From contig NC_041004.1 in NCBI RefSeq assembly GCF_004193775.1, positions 33,814,411 through 33,878,410 of the forward strand: 64,000 nucleotides of DNA, written 5' to 3'. This DNA comes from Glycine soja (Eukaryota; Streptophyta; Magnoliopsida; Fabales; Fabaceae). Each line of letters opens with the position of its first letter. Within the stretch, counting starts at the first letter, position 1. The translations under genes and the position numbers were made by a program. Under the pieces are notes generated by a model that saw nothing but the letters and a program-made list of their open reading frames with translations, was not told where the DNA came from and made no database searches. Below are positions 44,152-56,477 of this stretch, piece by piece.

Positions 44152-46068
44152 ATGGCTAGAACACGAGGTTTAGGTCGTGCCATAGGTAGACTTGTAGGCA
44201 GAGATAGACTTGATGACCAGGATGCTGCTGATGTTCCCGAGAGGCGTAGGCCTACTGCCTTAGCCCGTAGGCTACGGGTTCATCAGATGACTGCGGAGGG
44301 ACGTGATATGGTTGAGGACGTTGCTGACATGACTGGCGATGTCCCTGAGCTGGCTACGGAGGCACCTGAGATGCGTGCGGACGTACAGGGTGCTGATGGT
44401 GGTGAGGAGTCAGATGGTGATGATGCTGCTGAGGGATTCCCTGGTGGGCCACGTGACCCTTCAGTGCTCACATCATTTGCCGAGCATGTTGCACATGCTG
44501 TTTGGAGTGGACAGGTATTTTAATTTGTTAATTATTTATCATTGTTGATTTATTTGTTTGTCATTAATTTTTTTTAATAATTGTATAATTTGTACTTCAA
44601 ATCAGGAAAGTCCTGATTTGAAGTTAGTGTCACATAGGAGGAAGGTGACACTGATTGGGAGGCTAGTGCCTGAGATTGAAGGCCTGATGGCTGCCACAAG
44701 ATTAAGTCCACTGATCGATTGTTCAGTTATTACTGGCGATCCTAGACTGATATTCGCATTCGTGGAGAGGTGGCACGGTGAGACCAGCACCTTCCACCTT
44801 CCGGTAGGAGAGCTGACGATCACATTGGATGATGTGTCGTCACTTCTTCATTTGCCCATCACTGGCGCCTTGCACAGTTTCCATGCTCTTTCTACGGAGG
44901 ATGCCAGATTTTTGCTGACAGAGTTGCTTGAGGTGTCTGCCGAGGAGGCCAAAGCCGAGACAACACTGACACGTAGGGCATATGTACGACTAGGATGGGT
45001 TCAAAACATTTATGAGACGAGATGTCAAGCCCGATGGTGGATTATCGTAGCTCGCGCTTATCTGCTGCACCTTGTCGGTTGCACTCTTTTTGCTAATAAG
45101 AGTGCAACATACGTGCATGTGGTTCACCTTGATGCTTTTCGGGACCTCACTAAGAGTGGTGGTTATGCTTGGGGAGTTGCCGCACTGGTTCATATGTATG
45201 ACCAGTTAGATGAGGCTTGTAGGACCACCACCCGACAGCTTGCGAGGTACTTGACGCTACTACAGGTAAATTTTGTGTTTTTTAATATGTTACGTTCGAT
45301 TATGATTTAAACATTTTTTTTTGTTATGTTAACCTCATTTATTGCGTAGTGCTGGATCTATGAACACTTCCCTAGTGTGCACCAGTGCGTGACAGATGAT
45401 ACATACCAGGAGACGTCCCCACGTGCTTCCCGGTGGTTGACGTTGAAGGCGAACATGAAGGGAATCACAGGAGCACCTTACAGGGCACGTTGTGATGGTT
45501 TGATCGTCCCAGATGTGTCCTAGTTGCCGTACACAGAGCATCGGGGGGTTAGGGCTTTTCAGGAGATTTCATCATTCCAAGGTCAGCTGAGATGGGGTCC
45601 TATGGTGGTCACAGCTCGATCGGAGAGGGTGGTACGGTAGTTTGGTTACATCCAGAGCATCCCTCCGCCGCCTGTTAGTGCTCGATTGTCACACGATGAG
45701 ATAGATGACAGGTGGATGCAGTTTGCGGGTCAGCTTTGTCTAGTGCCTGGGCAGGTATTTGCGGATTACATCGAGTGGTTTTTCCGCATATCTCATCCAT
45801 TCATGATACCGACCCAGGCAGGTGACCAGCCGAGAAATGCACCAGCTGCAGACCTTGAGGACTACATACAGCCGCCCAGCCCCCAGGTTCCAGTGGCATT
45901 TGTCCCCCCTTCACATGTGGTAAGATTCTTTGCGCATTTAATGTTTCATGACTTGTTATTTATTTTAAATTTGATAATAAATGTTTTTAATGACTTTGAT
46001 AGGATGATTACGACGGATATGAGACGATTGCACAGAGGTCGGAGCGTGTGCTCAACCTTAGGATAGTC
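44152..46068 (+). pseudogene. Plant mobile domain (PMD; MAIN/MAIL1-type) gene captured in MULE 1
   Basis: Four exons with good GT/AG sites: 44152-44514, 44606-45265, 45350-45919, and 46003 to about 46068. The start MARTRGLGRAIGRLVGRDR is typical of transposon-linked PMD proteins; an upstream TTG-initiated extension is ignored. Then comes the PMD fold: SPLIDCSVITGDPRLIFAFV, ERWHGETSTFHLPVGELTIT, LDDVSSLLHLPITG, VHLDAFRDLTKSGGYAWGVA, and later GQVFADYIEWFFRISHPFM and ERVLNLRIVT. PMD proteins of this kind include MAIN/MAIL1, nuclear silencing factors (family knowledge). Two in-frame stops, TAG at 45521 (expected Trp in DVS-LPYTEH) and TAG at 45638 (expected Gln), are both explainable as C-to-T changes on one strand or the other. 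The C-terminus is cut where the OTU gene begins on the other strand. Confidence 0.88.
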
Positions 46069-46073
46069 ACTGC

Positions 46074-48467
46074 AAAGAGGTTCATGTACTCATGCGACCA
46101 CCTGCCAAGTTCTTTAATTAATTCATTACGCACTAACGGCCACGAATCTTCCCCCATACCTAATAAAGCGGCAATGGACCGATATCCACAGTTACCGTCC
46201 GCTTTCGCATCCACAATGTCACGAATGAAACCTTGAATGAATGGCGCAAATTGATCCAACATCGGGATGATCCTTGTTGGCTGAGGCGGTTCAGAACATG
46301 ATGCACTTTGTTTGACTGGAGAGTTGCTGCTTTGAACAGAATGAAAAACATCAACATACTTCCAGTAAGACGGATCACGCTTTGTGGATCTTTGACTTCT
46401 TTTCATCGGTTTCTTCGGTGCACCTTTAGTATTGACCTTTGACGGAGGAGGGCACATAGAGTATGATCAGGGTATGCAATTTCTCGAAGTTTACTCTTCA
46501 GAGTTACTTTGCCAGACACATCAAGTTCATCAAACCTTTTAGATATGATCTCTATCTCTTCCTTGATGCTGACTTCCGTCTCACATAACCCTTGGTCTGA
46601 AAAGCAAAGTCTCCTCCAAAAAAGATGGACTGACTCTAATGGGATGCTGCCAGCAGTATACCTAGAAAGATCACATGCACAAGGAAGACCGTGCATGCTT
46701 CTCATCACACAACCACAAGAAGAGAGATTGTTGTCGAAATAACATAGACGGTCAACCTCAGAAGCAATCTGATTTAAAACGTCCCTTGAAACCATCCCAA
46801 GAAGCCTCTTGTATAAGGTTTTTTTATATACATGCCCAACCACGTGCATACTGGTTTCAAAGGATGCTTTAATTTCGACGTGTTGCAGCGTGATCATGTT
46901 GTTCATGGCATCCCAAACACTACATAGGTCTCCAACGCTATTTTGTAGTACTCTTTTGAGAGCCCAATGAGCTGATTCACCCCTACATTTAAAATACACA
47001 ACAAACATGAAAATATACAACAATTAAATACCATTTATTACTAATCCTTACTAACAAATAAAATCAGTTCTTAATACCTGTTTGTTGTTGTGTTGCCTAG
47101 GTGCATGACCTTATTCGTCCATGCTGTAATAAATTTTTCCTTGTGGGGGATAATCCATGTGTCGTTAACATAGTCAATGAACATCGGCCAAGGCGAACAA
47201 ACAACTTGAAACTTCTGAAGTGACTCATGGAACTGGTGTTCGGACGGACAATCAACCAAAGTACCCCAGTTATCCATTACATAGTCCCACACATTTTTTT
47301 CACCGATTAAAGATTTGCACTTCGCCTTCACATTCTTATCGATATGAAACTTGCACAACAAATTAGTAGACTCGGGGAACATAGTTTTCACTGCATTCAT
47401 CAGTGCTAGGTCTCTGTCAGTGACAATAACAAGAGGGAGGTGATCATTTCTTAAAAATAGGCCTCGAAATCGTTCCAAAGCCCATACAATATTATTAACA
47501 CGCTCAGCCTCCAGATATACAAACCCAGCAGAGAATGTCATCGTCGTTGGTGTCACTCCAACAAAGTCAAGTAGTGGGAGTCTGTACCTGTTTGTTTTGT
47601 AGGTACTGTCTATAAAAAACACCAGATGACATGCATTGCATAACTTTACTGCATCTGGGTGACACCAAAACAGATCACGCACCACAACTTCATCCTTCAA
47701 TCTATGCCAATGAATGTATTGATCACGTTCGAGAAGCTTCATCAGATGCTGCATTTCGGTATCAGCTCCTCTTATTCAAGAACGATATGCACTTCTTGCA
47801 TTATAAATTTGCTTTATCGTGGTGCAACTGTTCGCATTGTGTTCCTTCAACGTTAGCAAGATGTTTTTTGGTTTCACCATCGACTTTGTCATATCAGCAA
47901 TAATTTTCTTTTCTTCCTTAGTCAATCGCCCGGTGTATGGATGTCCAACTAAGGACTTGGCCAATTCATGATTGTGAATCCCACAGATCAACTTCACCAT
48001 CCAACCTTCCCCTCCATGCATTGGTTTCCTACAAAGCCTGAAGGGACAACCACATTTCCTACTCTCAGTGTCTTTTCTAATGAATTCTTTATTCCTACAC
48101 TTGTACGTACTACTCATTTCACACCCAATTAAGACAAATGAACTTCTTCCTCTGCTACCAGTCTTTGTGTCAGACCTCATAATCACCGCAACAAATCCAT
48201 TTTCATGGGCAACTGTTCGAGCCCATTGCAAAACATCATCTCGAGTACCGAATACCTACAACGCAACCCAAGCATATTAATTTTCATACAAAACATCAAT
48301 TCAACCAAATGACTCAAATTATGTATGATTACCTGAGACGTATTAAAAGCATTTGAATAATCCACATGTGGTTCATTCACCCCACATTCTTCTTGATTAT
48401 CATAATCATAATCCATATGAACTTCTTGTGACATCGCATAGTCATACCTCCATTGATCTTCGTTCAT
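46074..48467 (-). pseudogene. MULE 1 transposase with C-terminal OTU protease domain, truncated
   Basis: Exons on the minus strand: 48467-48333 (MNEDQWRYDYAMSQEVHM ...), 48255-47078 and 46982-46074. The domains in order: a FAR1/GCM-type zinc domain (KCGCPFRL ... CGIHNHEL), the MULE DDE core (FFIDSTYKTNRYRLPLLDFV, VTDRDLALMNAV, and ESAHWALKR, giving D, D and E), a SWIM-like finger (CGCVMRSMHGLPCACDL), a basic linker (KVNTKGAPKKP, RSTKRDPSYWKY) and the start of an OTU domain (DAKADGNCGYRSIAALLGMG) with the catalytic Asp and Cys. The OTU His segment is lost at the PMD junction near 46073. Damage: an in-frame TGA in SAYRS*IRG and a 1-bp deletion at DHT/LCAL before MCPPPSK. Confidence 0.9.
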
Positions 48468-48819
48468 CTTAAGGACATATGCATCATACACAAGTACATT
48501 CAAATTATCATATAACCACATCCAAAAATTTACTACACATTAAATAACAAACATATTATCAGGACATATGCATCATACACAAGTATATTCAAATTATCAT
48601 ATAACCACATCCATAAATTGACTACTTATTAACTAACAAACATACTAACAACTAATACAAATATATTCTAAATTTATAACTACATTATTTACTTAAACTG
48701 AACTTATCACTATAATAAACAACTAATAAAACATTTTTCTACTACAACAAAATACAATTAAGTTACCTAAATCATTTAATATTATACCAAATCATTATAC
48801 CTAATTAAACCAATAATCC

Positions 48820-48822
<3 letters not shown>

Positions 48823-48856
<34 letters not shown>
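48823..48856. repeat. (AT)n microsatellite
   Basis: About 17 AT dinucleotides between the transposase 5' end and the right subterminal repeats of MULE 1. Confidence 0.9.
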
Positions 48857-48858
<2 letters not shown>

Positions 48859-49540
48859 TTTAAAACAAATAAAAAAATTTGTTAATAATGTAACATTCCG
48901 GAAGAACTTCTTCCCAAACACTTCCGGAAGAAGTGCTTCCGGAAGTTACTAACATTCTCATTCCAGAACTTCTTCCTCCAATACTTAAAATTTCTTCCGG
49001 CTACAGTTTTTTTTACTGTTTTTCTTCTGTAAAAACTAGCTAGAAAACACAAAAAATACCCATAAATGCGTACCTCCGACGAAATAGGAAGAACAACGAC
49101 TAACAAAACTTCAAATACGGAACACCTGCCTCACGGGGACCACCAAATCTTCAAATACTTCTCGGGACCACCAATGGAAAGCAACAGCAAGAAAAGGAAA
49201 GAAAGCAATGAAGGAAGAAGGCGCAGTAAGAAATGGAAGCGTGAAGCAGTAAATTTAAAGAAAATTACACAAGGGCAAAATCGTCATTACATATACATTA
49301 AATATTATTTTATTTTTACTTATTATTATAAAATGAAAATTATTTTTTCTTGACATATGAGTTCTTCCGGAATCACGAATTCTTCTTCCGGAAAGTTTTC
49401 GAAAAACGTGTCTTCTGGAATGATTCCGGAAGAAAGTTCTTCTGGAAATGGTCTTCACGGAAGGGCATTTTCATCACTTCACTGTTTGCTGGATGCCCCA
49501 GCAATAATGCTGGGTGCACGTAGCAACTCCCTAATAACAG

Positions 49541-51209
49541 GAGCACAAACTAAATTAGCCCAAAGTATATACAATGGAGCACTGCTAAGCCCAATTGGAT
49601 TAGAAATTCAAACATCTAAATTGCTGCTATTGCTTCTTTTATTCCATAAAAATCAAGGAGTACCTCCTTTACATTTTAGAAAGACAAATTCAGATACTCA
49701 CAAAAAGTAAAAGACAAGTTCAGATTAGCCTTTTCTTGAATGTGGAATGTAAAGGGAGTGTTGCTTAACTTTTATGAGGTGCAGGAAAAAAAAACCCTAA
49801 ATTGCTCCTATTCAAATAAAAAAAAAATTCAATCCATAATTAGATGTTCACACTAAAGATAGACATTTGAATTTAATACATCTAACATGCAAAATATTGC
49901 TTCTGTTACAAACTTTAGTTGCGTAGAAGAATGGAGAAGGTAGATCAAAGTTGCAACTATTGGCTAATTAAAGAGGTTCTTATACCATTTTATTATTTTA
50001 ATAAATGACACTTCATATAAAAGATTAAACTTTTTTTTTTAGATATATAAAAGCTTAAACTATTACAGGAATATTTTTCTTTTTGTTTTTTTACAATATT
50101 AAAGGAATTTTTAACGCAACATTTAACGTATTGTGATCTACTTATCAGCCTTTACTGATTTTTGTTTTTACTAGATTCACCAAGGGGCCCAGTTAAGCCA
50201 ACCAAACACTGGTATTCTTGAAAGTAAAATCTTAGATATAATTGTTTAGGTGTTTTTGGTATTGTAATTCTTTTATTAGAATTAAAGTTTTATTTTGATA
50301 ATTTATATTAAATTTTAATGTAAATTTTTATTACATGAATTATTGAAGTAAAATCTCAATTTCAATTAAAAATAATTTAAAAAAATAAAGAATTGGACCT
50401 AAGTTTTTTCTATATATAGTTGGACCTGTAGAAAATGTGGGCATTAAATCTCAACTATCTCTTTCGAAATGTTTATGCAACCGGATGTAGAACAGTAGAG
50501 GTGAGAAAACAGCCTCTGCATGCCAAAATTAACATCACAGAGTTGTGTATGTAACATCTTTTCTCTAGCTGCCTAAAGTAAGTTTTGGATTGGGAATAGG
50601 CAACTGAAAGCTGAGAATTTCCATGAGGATAATTAACGAAAATTTATTTTAGTTTATTGATATTTTATTTGAAAAATACTGAGAATTAAGCTAAACGTGG
50701 TCACAAGTTGAATTTTCATGGCAATCATCACTAGGCTGTTTTGTTATATCATCGGTAATCTTGGTTTTATTCTTTTGGAGGTTATATATTTCCTTATTGC
50801 TAAGTAAAAAAAAAAAATTAATTACGTCCTCTAATTTATTTTTATTGCTAATTATTAAGTGGTTCAATTAGATCCTTTAATTATTTAAAATGGTTCAATT
50901 AAGTCATTTTCATCAATTAAGTATAAATATTATTAATAGATCATCGGTTAAAAAATGACACATCATTCGTCACATCTAATTATACTGTTAACACTTAATT
51001 GACAGAATAACCAAATTGAATCATTTTAAATAATTAGAGGATCCAATTGAATCATTTAATAATTAGAGGACCTAATTGATCATTAAAATTAATTTCGAAG
51101 ATCCAAACAGTAATTTAGCAAAAAAAATCCTTATTGCTGTAGTAAGAAAGCAAATCTTAATTCATATACGTTTTGGTTCCATTGAACTGATTTTTCAAGT
51201 AAAATGCGA
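49541..51209. other. Intergenic AT-rich region
   Basis: No conserved coding sequence recognised. Some repeated phrases (TAATTAGAGGA(T/C)C near 51035-51070) are seen, but no transposon ends. Confidence 0.45.
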
Positions 51210-52874
51210 TGTTGTTAACGATATTGTCACAATGTGGGCCACGACGGGACGATAAAATAAAATACTCAGATAAATAAATTGTTTTCCAAAAAAATGTAAA
51301 ACTTGAGGAGTCGCAACCAACGTTTATTTAAGGAAAACGTTGAAAAAATAAAAAAGGATAAAAAATTGTCTACGGTTTGAGAAAGGATTTGGGAGTCATT
51401 TACTAGCGGGAAAGGTGTTAGCACCCCGCGTGTCTGTCATGAGAACAACAACATTTAATCGAGTGCGCAAAAAAAAAGTGACTTTTAATTATTTATCTTC
51501 CCTTGAAAACATGAATTATATTTTGTTATATTTTTTTATTTAGAAAAAGAAATCAAATTTTGTTTTTAGAAACAAATGGGGACTTTTATTTTTTTTAGTT
51601 TTTTTTTGGGTCGACGAGGGATTTGCCCTCGATCCTATGCATTTCCAAGTGCAATGAGAAAATCAGACTTACGTAGTTCTTTGTAGAAAAAACGTTTGTG
51701 TGTGTTGAGTTGATTTTATTTTGTTTTGTTTTCTTTTGAAAGATCTTGGGTTTTGTGGTAAACGTTGTGAAGTTAAGCAAGTCGAAGACCCAACATGGGA
51801 TTCACAAAATTTACTCACATTTTATTGAAACATTGCCAAGCATGGAATGCGTGTAACATGAAAAATGAGAATTGAGTGATCATTTATTTGAGAATATTAC
51901 CTTTTTGGAAAAGACTTTAGTTTTGTGATAAACTTTGTGAACTTAAGCAAGTCGGAGACCTAGCATGGAGTGCACACAGTGTAAGCATGTACTAAAGAAT
52001 GCTAATGCGGATTTGCAAAAGTAAATAAATAATTGACACAGTGTTACGAAATCAGATAAATAAAAATGAGAATAGAAAGTGATAGAATAGAAGTGGAGAG
52101 TACACTTAATAATTAAGAATGCGAGATTAAAACATAGGAGAAAATAAAATGAATAACGAGATATTTACCACATAATATTAATTAAACTAACTAACAAACT
52201 ATGATAAAAAAAAATCACATTGAAGAATAAACGATAGAGACAATAAAGAAATACAATAAAATAAAAAGCTATTTACTAATATGTATAATTATTTTTATTT
52301 TTATTTCTTTTTTTGTTTTTTTTTTGTTTTTGTCAAAGTCAAAGGGTTGACTTGGACTTAATCAACACTAACAAAGTGCTAACATGATAGGCCTAGACAC
52401 CATCCTAAATGATAGGGGTAGACATATAAAGAAGGAGATGTAACCATCACTTTTATTTTATTTCAGATTTAAAAAAAAGGGCTAAGCCCAAAATGAAAAT
52501 GGTGCATGTGTGGAAAAATAGGGTGTAAATAGTGTTTCTATTTTGTTTCAGGTTTTGCAAAGAGTGTTGCTAGGTGCACCCAGCATTTTTGCTGGTGCAC
52601 CCAGCAAAGCTAGTAAATGCCAAAATTGCCCCTACCACCTTTCTTCCTTAAAAATGCCATTTTTTTTTTCCGGAAAAGCTTCTTACCTCCATTTTCAAAA
52701 AGCTTTGCTTCTTGTTTTCTCTTTTTCGTGCGGCATTGCCTTTGGTTCGTGGGGGTAGCAGCGTTGAGCGCAGCGGTGAAGGTGAAGGTGAAGGTTCCGG
52801 CGTCGAGCTTTTCGGTGGTCGGTGGCGGCAAACGAGGTACGCAGATGGTGGTTTTTTCGTCGCGGACGTACGGA

Positions 52875-53003
52875 TGAGTTTCGGATCAACTTGATCCGGA
52901 AGCTTGTTAATACTCTTCCAGATCAAGTTGATCCGTAAGAGGCTTACGGATCAACTTGATCCGGAAGAGTATTAACAAGCTTTCGGATCAAGTTGATTCG
53001 TAA
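52875..53003. repeat. Long hairpin of GGATCAACTTGATCC units
   Basis: An almost perfect inverted repeat with ~60-nt arms around the centre GTAAG-AGG-CTTAC (52935-52947). Each arm contains the smaller palindrome CGGATCAACTTGATCCG and the phrase AAGCTTGTTAATACTCTTCC. The right end has a matching cluster at 57475-57585. It could be a transposase binding site and also the source of a hairpin RNA. Confidence 0.85.
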
Positions 53004-53115
53004 GTGTATTATTTTTGGTATTTGTTATTTTTGCATCTGTTTTTGCATTTATTTTCCTTTTTTCTTTTAAATTACTAATTTTTTTGTATGGCCATTTTTT
53101 GTTTGATTTGGTTAG

Positions 53116-56080
53116 ATGGATGAAGATGAGTGGATGTATGAAATAATGTCTGAACGAGGGGATATGGATTATGAAAATGCAGAATCATGTGGTGCGAATG
53201 AACCACATGTTGATTGTTCGGATGCGTTCAAGACTTCTCAGGTTATAATGTTAATGTTTGTCACATATTTAATAAAATAAATACTGGTAGAAAACTTAAA
53301 TTATGTGGATTTTGTAGGTGTTTGAGTGCCGAGAGGATGTTTTGCGGTGGGCTCGATCCGTGGCTCATGAAAACAGATTTGTGGCGGTGATTTTAAGGTC
53401 GGACACAAACACATGTAGTAGAGGAAAAAGTGTGTTTGTGTTAATTGGCTGTGAAAGGAGTGGCGAGTATAAGTGTAGGAAAAAATAATTTATCAGAAGA
53501 GACACTGAGACTAGGAAATGTGGGTGTCCCTTCAAGCTTCGTTGCAAGGCAGTGGTTGGAGGAGAAGGCTGGATGGTGAAGTTGATTTGTGGAGTGCATA
53601 ATCATGAATTAGCCAAGTCATTAGTTGGACATCCATATGCGGGGCGATTGACTAAAGTAGAAAAAACACTTATTGCTGATATGTCGAAGTCCATGGTGAA
53701 GTCAAGAAACATTCTGCTAACTCTGAAGGAACACAATGCCAATAGTTGTACGACTATTAAACAGATATACAATGCAAGAAGTGCATTCTGTTCTTCCATA
53801 AGAGGAAGCGATCTTGAAATGCAACATCTGATGAAACTTCTTGAACGTGATCAATACATTTATTGGCACAGAATAAAGGATGAAGACGTTGTTCGTGATA
53901 TCTTTTGGTGTCACCCTGATTCAGTGAAGTTAGTCAACGCATGTAATTTGGTGTTTTTGATAGACAACACCTACAAAACAAACCGGTATAGACTCCCATT
54001 GCTCGATTTTGTTGGGGTGACACCGACTGGGATGACATTCTCTGCCGGTTTTGCATATGTGGAGGGTGAACGTGCTAATAATTTGGTATGGGCTTTATAA
54101 CGCTTCCGAGGCCTTTTTTTAAAGCGTGATGCCCTCCATGGAGTTATTGTCACTGACAGAGAGCAAACATTGATGAATGCAGTGAAAGATGTATTCCCTG
54201 AATGCATAAATTTGTTGTGCATCTTTCACATAAACAAGAATGTGAAGGCTAAATGTAAATTACTAATTGCGCAAAAAAATGCTTGGGATTATGTCATGGA
54301 TTGCTGGGGATCTCTGACTGATTGTCCTTCAAAACAACAGTTTGATGAATGCCTGAAGAAGTTCGAAATAACTTGCGCACCTTGGCCAATATTTGTTGAC
54401 TATGTCAAGGAAACATGGATAATTCCACACAAGGAAAAATTTGTTTCCGCCTGGACTAATAAGGTGATGCACTTAGGAAACACAACAACAAAAAGGTATG
54501 AAACTGTTCAACTATTTCTATTAACGTTGAAAAATTTATGGAATTGTATTATTGTATATGTTTATTTTTATTTGTGTATTTGAAATGTAGGGTTGAATCT
54601 GCTCACTCGTCTTTAAAAAGACTGTTACAAAATAGAATTAGAGACTTATGCAGTGTGTGGGATGCCGTGAACAACATGATTACGCTGCAGCACACACAGA
54701 TTAAAGCATTATTTGAAACAAGTACACATGTTGTTGGACATGTGTTCCAAAAAACCTTATACAAGAGGCTGCTTGGAATGGTTTCAAGGTATGCTTTAAA
54801 TCAGATTGCTGCTGAATTAGAGCGTGTTGACTATGCTGACAAGAATCCCTCAAGTTGTGCTTGCGTGGTGAGAACCACGCTTGGTCTTCCTTGTGCTTGT
54901 GAGCTATCCAAATATGTTGATGGTTGCATCTCACTTGATTCAATCCATATGTTTTGGAGGAGACTCAGTTTTTCAGACCAAGGGTTATCTGAGCCCGAGG
55001 TGGGCATCAAGGACGTAATGGAAACAATATACCAAAAATTAGAAGAACTTGATGTTTGTGGCAAGTTTACTCTAAGAAGTAAACTTTGGAAAATTGCACA
55101 CCCTGATCAGAATTCGATGTGTCCTCCTCCACCAAAGGTTAACACAAAGGGGGCACCGAAGAAAACTATGAGTAGGAACCCAAGGTCAACAAAGCGCGAT
55201 CCATCTTACTGGTAGTATGTAGATGCCTTTGAATCACAACAAAATAGCAATTTGTCGGTGAGGCATACTGCATCATCCTCTGAGCAACCGAATCGAAGAA
55301 CGATGATGCCCATGTTGGACCAGTTTCAGCCATTTATGCACGACTTCATTGATAAGATTGTTGATGTCAAAGGTGATGGTAATTGTGGATATCGATCGGT
55401 TGCCGGTTTATTAGGTATGGGTCAAGACTCTTGGTCGGTAGTCTGCAACCATCTACTTAAAGAACTTACCAATTTCTCAGAAGACTATATCAAGCTCTTT
55501 GGTGGCACGGAGAGATTTGAGGAATTAAGGATGCCACTACTTGTTGATGGGTTAACCAAGGTATGTAATTTATGTATTTGATTTTTAAGACTTTAGTTTG
55601 AAATTAAGTTTGATGTGTATATTTGTTTTATTCAGGTGACAACGGATAAGTAGATGGATATAACGGACATGGGACATGTCATTGCATCAAGGTATAATGT
55701 AATCGTTGTATCCTTGTCTAAACAACAAAGCATGACATTCTTTCCCCTTAGAAGTCAACCGCTGACAAATTCTTCATTGCATCGTATAATTTGTATTGGT
55801 CATGTGTATGACAATCATTTTGTTGAGGTACATTGTAGATATGAAGTGTTTTTTTTTATGATTATGCAATGAGTTTTGTAGGATTGAGTTAACATTTTAT
55901 TCGCATACACAACAGGTTTATTTAAAAGAACGTTGTCCCTTACCGCTTGTATCATTGTTATGGTCTAGCAATTGTCATCCGCAGGCGAAGTCGTGGCCAA
56001 ATCCATATATTAGCATAATGCAACATTACAAGAGCTTTGTGATGTTCAAGAGAGACTATGTTGACATAAATGATGATTGA
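53116..56080 (+). pseudogene. MULE 2 transposase fused to a complete OTU protease domain
   Basis: Exons 53116-53241, 53318-54495, 54591-55560, 55636-55827 and 55916-56080, all with GT/AG borders. The N-terminal part (MDEDEWMYEIMSERGDMDY) is acidic. It is followed by a FAR1-type zinc domain (KCGCPFKL ... CGVHNHEL), DDE core (FLIDNTYKTNRYRLPLLDFV, VTDREQTLMNAVK, ESAHSSLKR), SWIM-like finger (CACVVRTTLGLPCACEL), linker (PPPPKVNTKGAPKK) and OTU domain (KGDGNCGYRSVAGLLGMGQD, ... GHVYDNHFVEVYL). The OTU Asp, Cys and His are all present, and the OTU shares the transposase frame within exon 3, so it is a true fusion. Premature stops: RKK*FIRR, VWAL*RFRG, PSYW*YVDA and TDK*MDIT. Confidence 0.92.
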
Positions 56081-56477
56081 ACATGTAATTTATAAATGCC
56101 TGATCGTTTTGAACATGTAATTTATTTGTTACGTCCACAAAAAAATTATTACTTAATTCTAAAAAAGCATGTATGATATATCGTTGTCTGACTTGACTAC
56201 ACATTGTGGAAAACCGTGCATGATAAATTGTTGTCTGCATTAACATAAAGCGCGTGAAAGGACCCTGCACAGCATGACTACACATGTAGATCTGATGCAA
56301 GCTAAAGCATGTCATGCCATTTGTGTAGTTGACAACACATACAAAAAGCATGTGCATGCATATTTTCAATCTTTAAAAAATGCAGCACTGATATTAAAAC
56401 TCATCTATATATATGGCACAACCTAACCTTGTAAGAAAGCACAAGTTTCAGTATCAACCAAAGTCTTACAAAAAACT

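Larger units (their letters stand above)
42403..49531 (-). mobile_element. Mutator-like element 1 (7.1 kb) with transposase-OTU gene and captured PMD gene
   Basis: The ends GGGAAATGCTAGGTGCACC (left) and GGGAGTTGCTACGTGCACC (right, read inward) are family TIRs of about 42 bp. Perfect 9-bp target duplications TAATAACAG flank it (42394-42402, 49532-49540), the length typical of Mutator elements. Inside, a minus-strand transposase-OTU gene (48467-46074) meets a convergent plus-strand plant-mobile-domain gene (44152-46068) tail to tail. TTCCGGAA-type palindromes lie near both ends (42780-43045; 48895-49000; 49362-49450), and an ~80-bp minisatellite lies at 43447-44010. Both genes carry disabling changes. 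Confidence 0.93.

Noticed and set aside
52610..52926. Several overlapping frames in both directions just inside MULE 2
   Set aside because: Mutually antisense, low complexity, no start context or homology; the transposase ATG is at 53116.
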